Under the pieces are notes generated by a model. It did no database searches. It was not told the origin of the DNA and saw only the letters and a list, made by a program, of their open reading frames with translations. 64,000 bases of DNA from Platerodrilus igneus (lineage: Eukaryota > Arthropoda > Insecta > Coleoptera > Lycidae): the NCBI GenBank assembly GCA_036346225.1, contig JARFIW010000115.1, forward strand, positions 2,827,001 through 2,891,000. Reading direction: 5' to 3'. Each line of letters opens with the position of its first letter. The stretch's first letter is position 1. Shown piece by piece: positions 1 to 12,100 of this stretch. Both the position numbers and the translations under genes were made by a program.

Positions 1-174
1 ACATAGGTAGGAATAAATTTGCAACCTTCGGCGAACCGTACTCCACGACCCTAGACGAGCCTGATGTCCATGCTCCGCAAGCAGCTCCGGAGGAATCACC
101 ATCTTTAATTCCTCCGGGATGGAGCCCTGATGGACTGGGAATAGAAGCCAACTTTAACCCAGAGACATATTCAT
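1..174 (+). CDS. Partial internal exon, unrecognised protein
   Basis: An open frame (codons starting at position 3) runs from the window edge and stops being plausible at a consensus splice donor (GTAAGT, 175-180), with an in-frame stop shortly after. It encodes about 57 residues. They are rich in Pro, Glu and Ser, with a GEPYST segment, a PEESPSLIPPGWSPDG stretch and an ending NFNPETYS. Base composition is GC-richer than the DNA that follows, as expected of an exon. The exon ends in phase 1. An AG at 5-6 could be its acceptor, but the window begins there, so the true start is unknown. I do not recognise the family. The next exon must lie downstream on the plus strand. If it lies beyond the repeats, the zinc-finger genes would be nested in its intron (inference). 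Confidence 0.55.
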
Positions 175-545
175 GTAAGTACTTCATAGTTTAATTTGTT
201 CGCGGATATAATCAATTGTCTTTAAAGTTCTATGTTGCTCGCTTTTTTATATTGCGCTTGCGCGATGTATTTATGAACTTTTTAACTGTAATTATCGACT
301 CTTTAATTGTAAGAATTATCGAGTTTTAAAACGTAAGAACGTGAATAAATGAATATGAAGGAACGAACGAAAGCTTTTAATAACGAGTGAACAAAAGATC
401 CAAAGTATTCATAACGGAATGAATGAGTCAGCGAATGAATAACTTAAGAATGAATGAATGTATACAAATGTGAATGAGCAAATGCTGTTGAATAAATGAA
501 CAAAAACAATTGATAGCAGATGAATGAATGCTTGTGCATTAATAA
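175..545. repeat. Intron start and irregular GAAT-rich repeat
   Basis: The first ~150 bases are AT-rich and unremarkable intron sequence. From ~340 the sequence becomes irregular GAATGAAT/GAATAAAT repeats on the plus strand. At ~545 the motif flips to its reverse complement (ATTCATTC), which then dominates to 8.3 kb. No gene is seen here. Confidence 0.7.
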
Positions 546-1095
546 CCGAAGATTGATTCATTTGTTTGTTTATCGTTCAATAGCATCGGAGGGCAGTGAA
601 TGGAGAGTAAAGCACTGCTTTATTTTTTGCAATAGAATAGGTTATAAAAAGAATGAAGCTCATTGTATGTGTGTGCGATTGTTTTTGTATTTTTGAGAAA
701 TTATTCAATTGTAGTTTATTTTTTTATATATTCATGAATTTATTTGTTTTTTGTTCTATTATTTATTCATTCATTCATTCAAGCGTCAATTCATTCTTCA
801 GTGATTCACGTACTAACCCATTCTTTCTATTTTACTTGCATTCGTTATTTTGATTATTCGTTAAATATTTTTAAATGTATCCGTTCATTAATTCATACAT
901 CGTAACTCATTCATAATGCACTTTTATTCGCTAGTTTATTCATTCACTCAATTATTTATTCATTGACTCATTTATTCATTATTCTCTAGCCTATTCATTC
1001 ACTGTCAGTCACTTATTCAATCAGTAACTCATTATTTATTCATACACGGATTCGTTTGTTTGTTTATTCGTTAATTCATTTATTCGTTCATTCAA
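546..1095 (+). repeat. TTCA-rich repeat with a ~0.4-kb unit copy
   Basis: ATTCATTC-type simple repeat interrupted at ~584-700 by a conserved non-repeat core (GCATCGGAGGGCAGTG, then AATAGGTTATAAAAAG, then a GTGTGCGATTG segment). The same core recurs every ~0.37-0.44 kb between 3.9 and 8.3 kb. At ~848-945 is another shared block (ATGTATCCGTTCATT ... GCACTTTTATTCGC), which reappears at 19.27 kb and, inverted, throughout the 9-15 kb array. Confidence 0.75.
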
Positions 1096-1436
1096 CATCA
1101 GAGGTGAGCGACGTGCTGCTCCCCTTTTGATAATAGAATCAATTAAAAGAAGAATGGAAGTCTTTGTTTATTTATGCGGTTGCTTCTGAGAAGAAAAATA
1201 CTTCCTGCTTCGGTTGTGTGTTCTCATGACCGTTCAAAATCCCTACACGGCTTGCTTCAGCAAAGGTTAGGTTAAGTTCTTACTTTCTAGGTAAAAGCAT
1301 TCGCCCATGGAGGAGCATTGGTGCGATTTCTATAACTAGATTCGATAATTTTGTGCTTCTAACCCATCGCTAGCTGAGCTGAGCTTGACCGTATTGAGAA
1401 AAGCTATAACCAGAACACGATTTTGCGATATCAAAC
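1096..1436 (+). promoter_or_regulatory. Conserved 5' flank / leader of ZF1
   Basis: About 340 bp ahead of the ZF1 start codon is alignable by eye to the flank of ZF3 (30328-30704) and in part to that of ZF2 (16376-16701). Shared blocks include TGATAATAGAATCAATTA, AGTCTT.GTTTATTTATG, AATACTTCCT, a TTTCTAGGTAAA.. block, GGAGGAGCATTGG and AACTAGATTCGATAATT. TTTCTAG before GTAAAAG resembles a splice acceptor, so a 5' UTR intron is possible. Conservation outside the coding region suggests promoter or leader sequence. No transcription start can be proven from sequence. Confidence 0.55.
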
Positions 1437-2702
1437 ATGAACGTAGATGAAGACATCGAAATTAAAATAGAACCGAAATGCGAAGAAGACGTTTCGGATT
1501 CTATTTCTGGCACAAAACGTACAGGCTGTACATTAAGCAATGCTTCTGCTAGTATCATCATACATAGGGCTAACGGCAACCACGAGGATGTTTTAAATTT
1601 CAGGAAGCCTTTGGTAAAACCACAACCCTTAGTGTCTTCTTTTTTCTGCTATTTGTGCAACTTCTCAACTAATTACAAGAGGAATTTGTTAAGTCATATC
1701 TTGTGTCACGTTAACAAAAAGGTATTTCAGTGTCTTTTGTGTCAGTATTCAACGACACGAAGGTATTCGTTGAAAGTGCATTTGACGTCACATAGTCACG
1801 AAAAGCCATTTACCTGTAATTTATGTAGCTATTCAGCAAAACACAAAAGCCGCTTAAATGATCACATGAAGAATCATATCAAAGAAATGGCAGGTGAGAA
1901 GCGTATTTTTATATCTAGTACAGCTGACGTGTATACTTGTAACTTTTGTAATTACACGTCTAGCAATAAACTGTCATTTAAGTATCATCTGTTGCAACAT
2001 ACTAACGAGAAACCTTTTGTGTGTATCATTTGCGGTTACGAAACGTATCGTAAATGTAATTTAAAACGACACCTAATCGAAGTGCATGTTGGTGAGAAGC
2101 AGTTCAACTGCAGCTTCTGTTCTTATAAAGCAGACCGCTCTAGAAAAATCAAACGTCATATGTATGCACATACTGGCGAGAAACCATTCGAATGCGGTAT
2201 ATGCCACAGCCGGTATATACAAAAACACGGGTTGAGCGTGCACATGCTTTACCATACCGGCGAAAAGCCATTCTCGTGCAATTTCTGTGATTTTAAAACG
2301 ACCAGAAACGCTTACTTGAAAAAACACATGAGCGTACATAGCGTCGAAAAGCCATTTTCATGCAATTTATGCGAGTATAGTGCAATGACGCACTTTAACC
2401 TCAGAGTACACATGCATAAACATTCCGGGGTTACGTCTGCGTGCAATTTTTGTAGCTTCACGAGTACGTCTCGGGGGCAGTTACAGCGGCATGTTCTTAT
2501 ACATACGAGCAGCAATTTGTATAAGTGTTATATGTGTCCGTATACTACGAGCATGAAAGATACATTGAGGGTTCACTTAGTCGCACATATTAACGAAAAA
2601 CTGTTATCGTGTGATTTGTGTGGATATAGAACAAATTTTAAGACTAACATAAGAACTCACATTCAAAGACACTTAAATAAAAAGTTCGGGAGAAATATTT
2701 GA
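1437..2702 (+). CDS. C2H2 zinc-finger protein ZF1, 12 fingers
   Basis: Single-exon frame of 421 codons with an in-frame stop at 1407-1409 upstream, which supports this ATG. The ~69-residue N-terminus is acidic and contains I9-K10-I11-E12, a consensus sumoylation-type site (hydrophobic-K-x-E) followed by acidic residues. Twelve C2H2 fingers follow from about residue 70 to 415, most of the form F-x-C-x2-C-x-Y/F with H-x3-H. Finger 5 ends H-x4-H. Linkers are TNEKPF, TGEKPF and GEKQF, and there is a ~17-residue insert between fingers 3 and 4. The protein is presumably a nuclear sequence-specific DNA-binding regulator. It is paralogous to ZF2 and ZF3 and has one finger more (FSCNLCEYSA...), placed between the positions of ZF2 fingers 8 and 9. 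No KRAB, ZAD, BTB or SCAN domain is visible. Target and process are unknown. Confidence 0.92.
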   Translation: MNVDEDIEIKIEPKCEEDVSDSISGTKRTGCTLSNASASIIIHRANGNHEDVLNFRKPLVKPQPLVSSFFCYLCNFSTNYKRNLLSHILCHVNKKVFQCLLCQYSTTRRYSLKVHLTSHSHEKPFTCNLCSYSAKHKSRLNDHMKNHIKEMAGEKRIFISSTADVYTCNFCNYTSSNKLSFKYHLLQHTNEKPFVCIICGYETYRKCNLKRHLIEVHVGEKQFNCSFCSYKADRSRKIKRHMYAHTGEKPFECGICHSRYIQKHGLSVHMLYHTGEKPFSCNFCDFKTTRNAYLKKHMSVHSVEKPFSCNLCEYSAMTHFNLRVHMHKHSGVTSACNFCSFTSTSRGQLQRHVLIHTSSNLYKCYMCPYTTSMKDTLRVHLVAHINEKLLSCDLCGYRTNFKTNIRTHIQRHLNKKFGRNI

Positions 2703-2830
2703 TGAGAAAAGTCGTCATTGAACAACATTAGACAAAAATAGCGGAAGTAGTGAGATGCGCTGCACATTGGGTGAAGAGATATAAAGTTATTTTCAATTAA
2801 CGATCATATTTGCACTGTTTATTCACCTGC
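2703..2830 (+). other. ZF1 3' flank with a degraded polyadenylation signal
   Basis: The sequence after the stop ends in a block that aligns with the ZF2 and ZF3 3' ends (AA.AACGATC.TATT.GTGCA, then CACCTG..CGGTCATTC). Where ZF2 has AATAAA, ZF1 has AATTAA (2795-2800). An ATAAAG at ~2781 is an alternative weak signal. TTCA repeats begin directly after this block. Confidence 0.5.
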
Positions 2831-5800
2831 GCGGTCATTCGTTCATTAATTTTTTTATATATTCGTTCAGTCTTTCATTCCTTTATTCACTAAACTTATT
2901 ATTCCGTTATGTATCTTTTTATCCATTCGTTTATTCATCCATCCATTTTTAATTCAATATTCCATATATTCCTTCAATTATTCTTCAGCCTGTTCGTTCA
3001 TTCATTTATTCTTTCATCGCTACATTCCTTTATTCGCTTCTTTCTTCAGCGAATCATTCATTTATCGTTTCTTCATTCCATCAACTATCTATTGGTTTAT
3101 TCGTTAGTTCAGCCACTGTTTTGTTCAACCATTCGTTCATTCAACCGGTCATTTATTTATTAAACATCCATTCATTCGTCCAATTTACATTGCGTTACGA
3201 ATCGAGTCACTCATTCGCCCAAGTCGTTCCTTTATTCATTCGTAGAAACCTCTTATTCATGCGTTTTTAGATTCGTACCCATTCTTTCATATATTCACTC
3301 GTTGTCTCTTTATCATTCAATTCTTGACTTCTTCATTCGCGTTTATTTATATATCGGTTAATTTATTCAACTAATCTTACAATTATTCATTTATTATACA
3401 CTCAATCATTTGCTCTTGGGCCCATTGTATCTTTTAGTTATTAATCTATTCGTTCATTCATTCCTTTTCCATTCGGTCTTTTTGCTTGATTTATCCGTTC
3501 GTATATGTGATGCAAACAACGACTTTTCCATTCATTCGTTGACATATTTTGTTATACGTTCATTTATTCAATCAGTTATGTATCTATAGATACGTTCATT
3601 TATTCATTCATTCATTTGCTCATTTATTCACGTTTCAATTCATTCTTTAGTTATTCACGTACTCCCTCATTCACTACATTATGCATGTATTCGATCATTC
3701 GTTCATTTGCTTATTCGTTATTAATTGCTTCCATTTATTCATTCATTCATTCACTGTTCTGTACGTTTCTTAATATAGATTTACTAATCATTTATTCACC
3801 TTCTTTTATTAAGTTATTCATTCATTCACTAATATTCATTCACTGGTTCACTTATTCATTTGATTTGTCAATTTGTTTATTCATTTATAGGAAATAAAAT
3901 ACTGCTTCACTTTTTACAATAAAATAGATACAAAGAACGGAAGTCTTGTTTATTTGAGCTGTTGCTTTTGAGGTAGTTATGAAAAATTTTAATTAATTCT
4001 CAGGGAATTATTCATTCTGATTTAATCTTTTATATATTCATTCACTCATTCATTCTTTTATTCATTAATTATTCACACATTCTAGCGTCAATTCATTTGC
4101 TTATGCATTTATGGACACCTCCGATCTTTTATTCACTCATTGTTAAATGTATCTGTTTATTCTTTCATAATCATTCATTCATTCATTAAGTTATTCATTC
4201 ATTCACTCACTTATTCATTCACTGACTCATTTATTCATTCATACATTGATTCGTTTGTTTAATCGTTTATTCTTCCATAGCGTCGGAGGGTAGTGGAAGG
4301 AAAATGAAGCATTACATCATTTCTCACATTAGAATAGGTTGTGAGGAGAATGGAATTCTTCGGTTATTTGTGCGATTGTTTTGAGTTTTCTAGAATGCCT
4401 TAATTATTTCTAAATAAATTATTCATTGTTTGTTTATTTTTCTATACATTCATTTATTCATTATTTTATTCACTCGTTTATTCAACCATCTATTTATAAT
4501 TCAATCTTCCATATAGTCATTCACTTATTTATCAGCTTGTTCGTACATTTGTTCAAACACTCAGTCACTCTTTCATCTGTACACTTCTTTATTCGCTTCT
4601 TTCTTCAGGAAGTCATTCATTTATCGTTTCTTCATTTCATTAAATATCTTGGTTTATTTGTTAGTTCAGTCACTGTTTTGTTCAACAATTTGTTCACATA
4701 CTTATTGGTTCGTTCATTCAACCGGTCTATTGAACATTCATTTATTCTGTCATTCATCCGTTCGTATATGTTATGCAAATAACGACTTTTTCATTTATTC
4801 ATTGACATATTTAGTTATACGTTCATTTATTCAATCAGTTATATATCGATAGATACATTCATTTATTCATTCATTCTTTAATTATTCACTGATTCCCTCA
4901 TTCACTATATTATGCATGTATTTGATCATTTGTTTATTCGTTGTTAATTGCTTCCGTTTATTCATTCATTCATTCACTGTTTCTATTCGTTCTTTCATAT
5001 AGATTTTAATCATTTATTTCTCTTCATTTATTAAGTTATTCATTCCTACACTGGTTCATTTATTCATTTATACATTGATTTGTCAATTTGTTTATTTATT
5101 CATAGCATCACAGGGTAGTAGAAGGAGATAAAATACTGCTTTACTTTTTACAATAATATAGGTTATAGAAAGAACGGAAGTCTTTGTTTATTTGTGCGGT
5201 TGCTTATGAGTTAGTTATGAAAAATTTTAATTTATTCTCGGGGAATTATTCATTCTTCGTTTAATTTTTTATATATTTATTTACTCATTCCTTCTTTTAT
5301 TCATTAATTATTCACGCATTCTAGCGTCAATTCATTCTTGAGTTATTCATTTGATTACTCATTTATGCATTTATGGACACCTCCGATCTTTTATTCACTC
5401 ATTGTTAAATGTATCCGTTTATTCTTTCATAATCATTCATTCATTCATTAAGTTATTCATTCATTCACTCACATATTCGTTCCTTGACTTATTTATTCAT
5501 TCATACATTGATTCGTTTGTTTAATCATTTATTCTACGATAGCGTCGGAGTGGAAGGAAAGGAAACACTACATCATTTCTCACATTAGAATAGGTTGTGA
5601 GGAGAATGGAATTCTTCGTTTATTTGTGCGATTGTTTTTGAGTTTTATAGAATGTCTTGATTAGTTCTGAATAAATTATTCATTATTCGTTTATTTTTCT
5701 ACACATTCATTTATTCATTAATTTATTCACTCGTTTATTCATCCATCCATTTATAATTCAATCTTCCATATATTCATCAGCCTGTTCGTACATTCATTCA

Positions 5801-8330
5801 TTCATTTATTCAATCATTCTTTCAGTTATTCTTTTATCTTCTCTACATTCCTTTATACGCTTCTTTCTTTAGCCAATCGTTCATTTATCGTTTCTTCATT
5901 CCAATAGTTATCTATTGATTTGTTCGTTAGTTCAGCCACTGTTTTGTTCAACCATTCGTTCACATACTTATTGGTTCGTTCATTCAATCGGTTATTCATC
6001 CGTCCAATCTTCATTTTTTACGAATCGAATCACTCATTCGCCTAATTATCAATTCAGTCATTCCTTCATTCATTCGCAGAAACCTCTTATTTGTGCGTTT
6101 TTAGATTCGTACCCATTCTTTCGTTTAGTCACTCGTTGTTTCTTTACCATTCATATGAACATTCAATTCTTGACTTGTTCATTCTCGTTACTTTATTCAT
6201 CCAATTGTTAATTGCTTTCGTTTATTCCTTCATTCACTGATTCATTTAATTATTCATACATTGATTTCTTTGGTTATTTATTCATCTATACATTTTAATC
6301 AATTCATAGCAATTATTCATTCTTTATTTATTTATAGATACATTCAATCGCTCGTTTGTTCATTCATTCATTCATTCAATTTGCTAGGTACACTCAGTTA
6401 TTTATTCATTCATTCGCTCATTTATTTACGCATCAATTCATTCTTTAGTTATTCACGTACTCTCTCGCTCACTATATTATGCATGCAGTCGATCTTTTGT
6501 TCATTTGTTCATTCGTTGTTAGTTGCTTCCATTTATTCATTCATTCACTGACTCATTTAATTATTCATACATAGATTCGTTTGGTTATTTATTCATCTAT
6601 ACATTTAAAGTATCGGGGAGTAGGAAGAGAAACAAAGTACTGCTACATTTCTCGAAACATACCAGAACAGATTATAAGAAGCATAGAAGTGTTCGTTTAT
6701 TAGCGCGGTTACTTTACTTTCTATACATTTATTGATCCGTTTGCGCATTCGTTCTTTTGTCCATTTATTTATTTTTTCATTCATCCAAGCGTCGATTTAT
6801 TCACTGATTCATTCATTTCATTATAAATGCTTTCGATCTATTCATCATTCGCTATTAGATGCTTTCGTTCATTTTTTCATTCATTTAATCATTTTCATTC
6901 ATTATTTCATTCACTTATTTATTCACTGACTTATTCGTTAATACATTAATTAGTTTATTTGTTTATTCATAGCGTTGTAGGGTAGTAGAAGGAGAGCAAA
7001 GTACTGCAACGGAACAGTTTGTGCGATTGCCTTTAAGTTAGTTGTAAAGTGTTTAATCAATCCTATAACAATTATTCAACTTCATTTATTTATTGATACA
7101 TTCATTCGTTCGTTTGTTCATTTATTTTTTTATTCATTCAAGCGTCAAATTTAGTTTCGGTTATTCATGCACTCGCATGCATTTTTTTCTTTCACTGCTA
7201 AATGTTTCCGTTCGTTCATTCATGCAGCATTTGGTTATTCATTTATTCATCTTCATTCTTTAACTTATTCATTCATTCACTGGCTCGTTTATTCTTCATA
7301 CACTGAATTATTGTTTGTTTATTCGTTTATTCATTCATAGCGTCGCAGGCTAATAGAAAGGAGACAAAGTACTGCTTTATCTTTTGCTACGAAATAGATT
7401 ATAGGGAGAACGGAAATCTTTATTTATTTGTGCGGATGCTTTTGGGTTAGTTAGGAAAATTATTTATTCGATGTTTATTTTTTTATACATTCAATTGATT
7501 GTTTGTTTATTCATTCATTTATTCAAGCGTCAATTCATTCTTGAGTTATTCATTCACTCATTCATTCCGTTATAAATACTTTCGATCTTTTATTCATTCG
7601 TCGTTAAATGCTTTCGTTCATTCTTTCATATTCCTCATTCACTTTTATTCATTAAGTTATTCATTCATTCACACACTAACTCATTTATTTATTCATACAT
7701 TGAATCGTTTTTTTGTTTATCCTTCCTAGCGTCGCAAGGTATTTGAAGGAAAGTAAAGTAATGCTTAATTTTTCATAATAAAACAAGTTATAAAACGAGC
7801 CAAAGTCATCGTTTATTTGTGTAGTTGCTATTGAGTTCTTATGGATTTTTTAATACATTTATTCACTCATTCATTTTTTTGTTCACTTAGTTATTCATTT
7901 ATTTTGGCGTAAATTTGTCCTTGAGTTATCGGGGCCCTCACTTTCAATTATGCCTGCTTTCGATCATTTGTCCATTCGTTTTTAGATGCCTCTTTAGACG
8001 CTCTTCATATTAATTTACTCCTTCGACTATTCACCTTCAATCATTAAGTTTCTTATTCATTCACTCGCTTATTCATTCATATATTTATTTACTGACTCAT
8101 TTATTCATTCATAGCGTTGCAGGGTAGTATAAGGAGGTAAAATACTGCGTTACATTTCACAATAAAATGAGGTTATAGAAAGAAAGGAAGTCTTTGTTTA
8201 TTTGTGCGTTTATGTTTGAGTTAGTTAGGAAATATTTTAATTAATCCTAAAAAAAACTATCTATTTTTCGTTTATTTTATACATTCATTTATTTATTCGA
8301 TTGGTTATTTATTCATTCATTCATTCATAA
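2831..8330 (+). repeat. ~0.4-kb tandem repeat array in a TTCA-rich background
   Basis: Degenerate TTCATTC repeats contain a conserved core of about 110 bp: GCGTCGCAGGGTAGTAGAAG, then a TACTGCTTTAC..TTT segment, AATAGGTTATA..AAGAA, AGTCTTTGTTTATTTGTGCG and TTGCTTTTGAGTTAGTTA. Core copies lie near 3888, 4277, 5101, 5538, 6607, 6970, 7337, 7727 and 8112. Spacing is mostly 365-440 bp, with two gaps of about two units. Between cores, further shared words recur (AAGCGTCAATTCATTCTTGA; GTTAAATG.(A/T)TTCGTTCATTC; TATAATTCAATCTTCCAT). The cores resemble the ZF gene 5' flanks. The short frames here, full of Ile/Phe/His/Ser, are repeat translations and not genes. Confidence 0.8.
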
Positions 8331-8890
8331 GTGAGTATATGAATGAATAAACCAGCCAGTGAATAAATAAATAAGCGAGCCAGTGAGAGAATAAATAAGT
8401 GCGACAGTGAATAAACGATTGGGTTTATGAATGAATAAACAAGCCAGTGAATAAATAAGTGAATGAATAAACTAGTCGGTGAATAAGTAAGTGGGTACAT
8501 AACGGAATAAACGAGCCAGTAAGTGAGTGTATGAATGAATATACAAGCCAGTTAATGAATGAATAAGCGAGCCAGTTAATAAGTAAGTGTAGGAATGGAT
8601 AATCGAGCCAATGTATAAATAAGCGACTATGAATGAATAAACAAGACAGTGAATGAATTAATAAAGGAACTAGTGAATGAATAAGTTAGTGTATGAACGA
8701 ATAGACGAGCCAGCGAATGAATGAACAAGCAAACCAGTGAATGATTGAATGAGCTAACCAGTAAATGAATAACTGACTATTTGAATGAACGAATAAGCCA
8801 GCGAGTGAATAAGTGAGTGTATGAATGAGTAACGAGCCAGTGAATAAATAAGTGAGTTTATAAATGAATAAACGAGTCAGTGAATAAATA

Positions 8891-9024
8891 AGTTAGTGTA
8901 TTATTGAATAAACGAGCCAGTAAATGAGTAAATAAGCTAGCCAGTGAATGAATAATCACTAAATCATTCATTGCCTAGCTCATTTACTCATTTACTGGCT
9001 CGTTTATTCAATAATACAGTAACT
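8891..9024. repeat. 134-bp palindrome inside the minisatellite
   Basis: Left arm 8891-8950 and right arm 8965-9024 are reverse complements with about four mismatches in 60 bp. They share the word TATTATTGAATAAACGAGCC and its complement. The centre is ~14 bp of non-matching sequence. About one and a half monomers are locally inverted, giving a potential cruciform. Confidence 0.88.
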
Positions 9025-9120
9025 TATAGGAATGAATAATCGAGCCACTACATGAATAAGTGAGTGAATGAATAAATAAACGAGCCAGTGAACGAATAAG
9101 CGAGTGTATGAATGAACAAA

Positions 9121-12100
9121 CGCGAAAGTGAATGAATGATTACATTACAGAATAACAGTGCACCAATGAAATTACTAAATGGTGTATTTATAATGAACAG
9201 ATACTAGATAGATAGTGAATAAGTGAGTGAATCAATGAATAAACAAGCCAGTGAATGAATAAGTAAGTGTAAGTGAGTGTATGAATGAATAAACGTGCCA
9301 GTGGATAAATGAGTGTATGAATCAATATACAAAACCGTGACTGAATGAATACGCTAACCAGTGGACGATTAAGTAAGTGTAGGAATGAATAATTCAGCCA
9401 ATGAATGAATAAGTGAGTAGTTGAATGATTAAACGAGCCAGCGAACGAATAAGCGAGTGTATGAATAAATAAACGAGACAGTGAATGAATAAATAAACGA
9501 ACAAGTGAATGATTAAGTGAGTGCATGAATAAATAAACGAGCCAATAAATGAACAAACAAGCGAGTCAGTGAATGAATGAATAAGCAAGCCAATAAATGA
9601 ATAAGTGAGTATGTGAATGAATAAATGAACCAGCGAATGAGTGAGTGAGTGTATAAATCAATAAACGAGTCTTTGGATGAATGAACAAGCGAGCCAGTAA
9701 ATAAATAAGTGACTGTATGAATGAATAAACAAGCCAGTGAATGAATGAATAAGTAAACCAGTGAATGAATAAATAAGCGCGACAGTGAATGAATAAGTGA
9801 GTTTATGGATGAATAAACAAGCCAGTGAATGAATAAGTTAGTGTATAAATGAATAAACGAGTCAGTAAATAAGTGAGTGTATAAATGAATAAACGAGGTA
9901 GTGAATGAATAAGTGAACAAATAAGCGTGTGTATGATGAATAAACATTACTGAATGGATGAATAAACGAGTCAGTGAATTAATAAGTGAGTGTATGAATG
10001 TATAAACGAGTCAATCATTAAATTATTAAGCGAGCCAGTGAATGAATAAGTGAGTATAGGAACGAATAATCAAGCCAGTGAATCAGTAAGTGAGCGAGTG
10101 AATAAATAAATAAGCCAGTGATCGAATAAGCGAGTAATAAAGAAGACAGTGAATGAATGAATAAATTAAAGAATAAAAGTGCACTAATGAAATGACTAAA
10201 TGATGTATTCGTAAATGAACTGATGCCGTTCAAAATAGATAGTGAATAGTTAGATAGTGAAGAAGTGATTTAATGAGAAAATAAACCAGCTACTGAATGA
10301 ATAAGTGAAGGTAAGTGAGTATATAAATGAATAAACGCGCCATTGGTTTAATAAGTGAGCGTATGAATAAATAAACGAGCCTGTAAATGAATAAATAACC
10401 GAGTCAGTAAATGAATAAGTGAGTATAGGAATGAATAATTGAGCCAGTGAATGAATAAGTGAGTGTATGAATGAATAAATGAGCCATTGAATGAATAAGC
10501 GAGTGTATGAATGACGAAACGATACATTGAATGAAAGGCCAAACGAACAAGTGAACGAATAAGTGAGTGTATGAATAAATAAACGAAGTTAGTGTATGAA
10601 TGAATAAACAAGCCAGTGAATGAATAAGTGAATATATGAATGAATAAATGAGCCAGCGAAAAAATGAGTGCATGAATGAATAAACGAGCCAGTAGATAAA
10701 TAAGTGAGTGTATAAATGAATAAACGAGGTAGTGAATGAATAAGTGAACAAATAAGCGTGTGTATGATGAATAAACATTACTGAATGGATGAATAAACGA
10801 GTCAGTGAATTAATAAGTGAGTGTATGAATGTATAAACGAGTCAATCATTAAATTATTAAGCGAGCCAGTGAATGAATAAGTGAGTATAGGAACGAATAA
10901 TCAAGCCAGTGAATCAGTAAGTGAGTGAGTGAATAAATAAATAAGCCAGTGATCGAATAAGCGAGTAATAAAGAAGACAGTGAATGAATGAATAAATTAA
11001 AGAATAAAGTGCACTAATGAAATGACTAAATGATGTATTCGTAAATGAACTGATGCCGTTCAAAATAGATAGTGAATAGTTAGATAGTGAAGAAGTGATT
11101 TAATGAGAAAATAAACCAGCTACTGAATGAATAAGTGAAGGTAAGTGAGTATATAAATGAATAAACGCGCCATTGGTTTAATAAGTGAGCGTATGAATGA
11201 ATAAACGAGCCTGTAAATGAATAAATAACCGAGTCAGTAAATGAATAAGTGAGTATAGGAATGAATAATTGAGCCAGTGAATGAATAAGTGAGTGTATGA
11301 ATGAATAAATGAGCCATTGAATGAATAAGCGAGTGTATGAATGACGAAACGATACATTGAATGAAAGGCCAAACGAACAAGTGAACGAATAAGTGAGTGT
11401 ATGAATAAATAAACGAAGTTAGTGTATGAATGAATAAACAAGCCAGTGAATGAATAAGTGAATATATGAATGAATAAATGAGCCAGCGAAAAAATGAATG
11501 CATGAATGAATAAACGAGCCAGTGGATAAATAAGTGAGTGTATGAATGAGTAAACAAGCCAGTAAATAAATGAGTCTATGAATGATTAAACGAGTGGGTG
11601 GATAAATGAAAAAGCGAAACAGTGAATGAATAAATAAGCGCGACAGTGAATAAATAAGTGAGTTAATGGATGAATAAACGAGCCAGTGAATGAATAAGTA
11701 ATTGTATTAATGAACAAATGAGTCATTGAATAAATAAGTGAGTGTGAGAATAATGAAACAAGCTAGTGAATGAATAAATGAGTGAATGAATGAATAAACG
11801 AGCCAGTGATTGAATAAATAAGCAAGCCACTGAATAAAGAAGTGAGTATTGGAACGAATAATTAAGCCAGTGAATAAACAAGTGAGTGGAAGAATGAATA
11901 AACGAGCCAGTAATCGAATAAGCGAGTGTATGAATTAATAAACGAGACAGTGAATGATTTAATAAATTAAAGAATTAAAGTGCAGCAATGACATGACTAA
12001 ATGATGTATTCGTAAATAAACAGATGCCGTTAAAAATAGATAGTAAATAGATAGATAGTGAATAATTGAGTGAATGAATGAATAAGCAAGCCAGTGAATG

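Noticed and set aside
1255..1275. TTAGG-like word (GGTTAGGTTAAG) as a telomeric repeat
   Set aside because: Only one or two copies, not an array.
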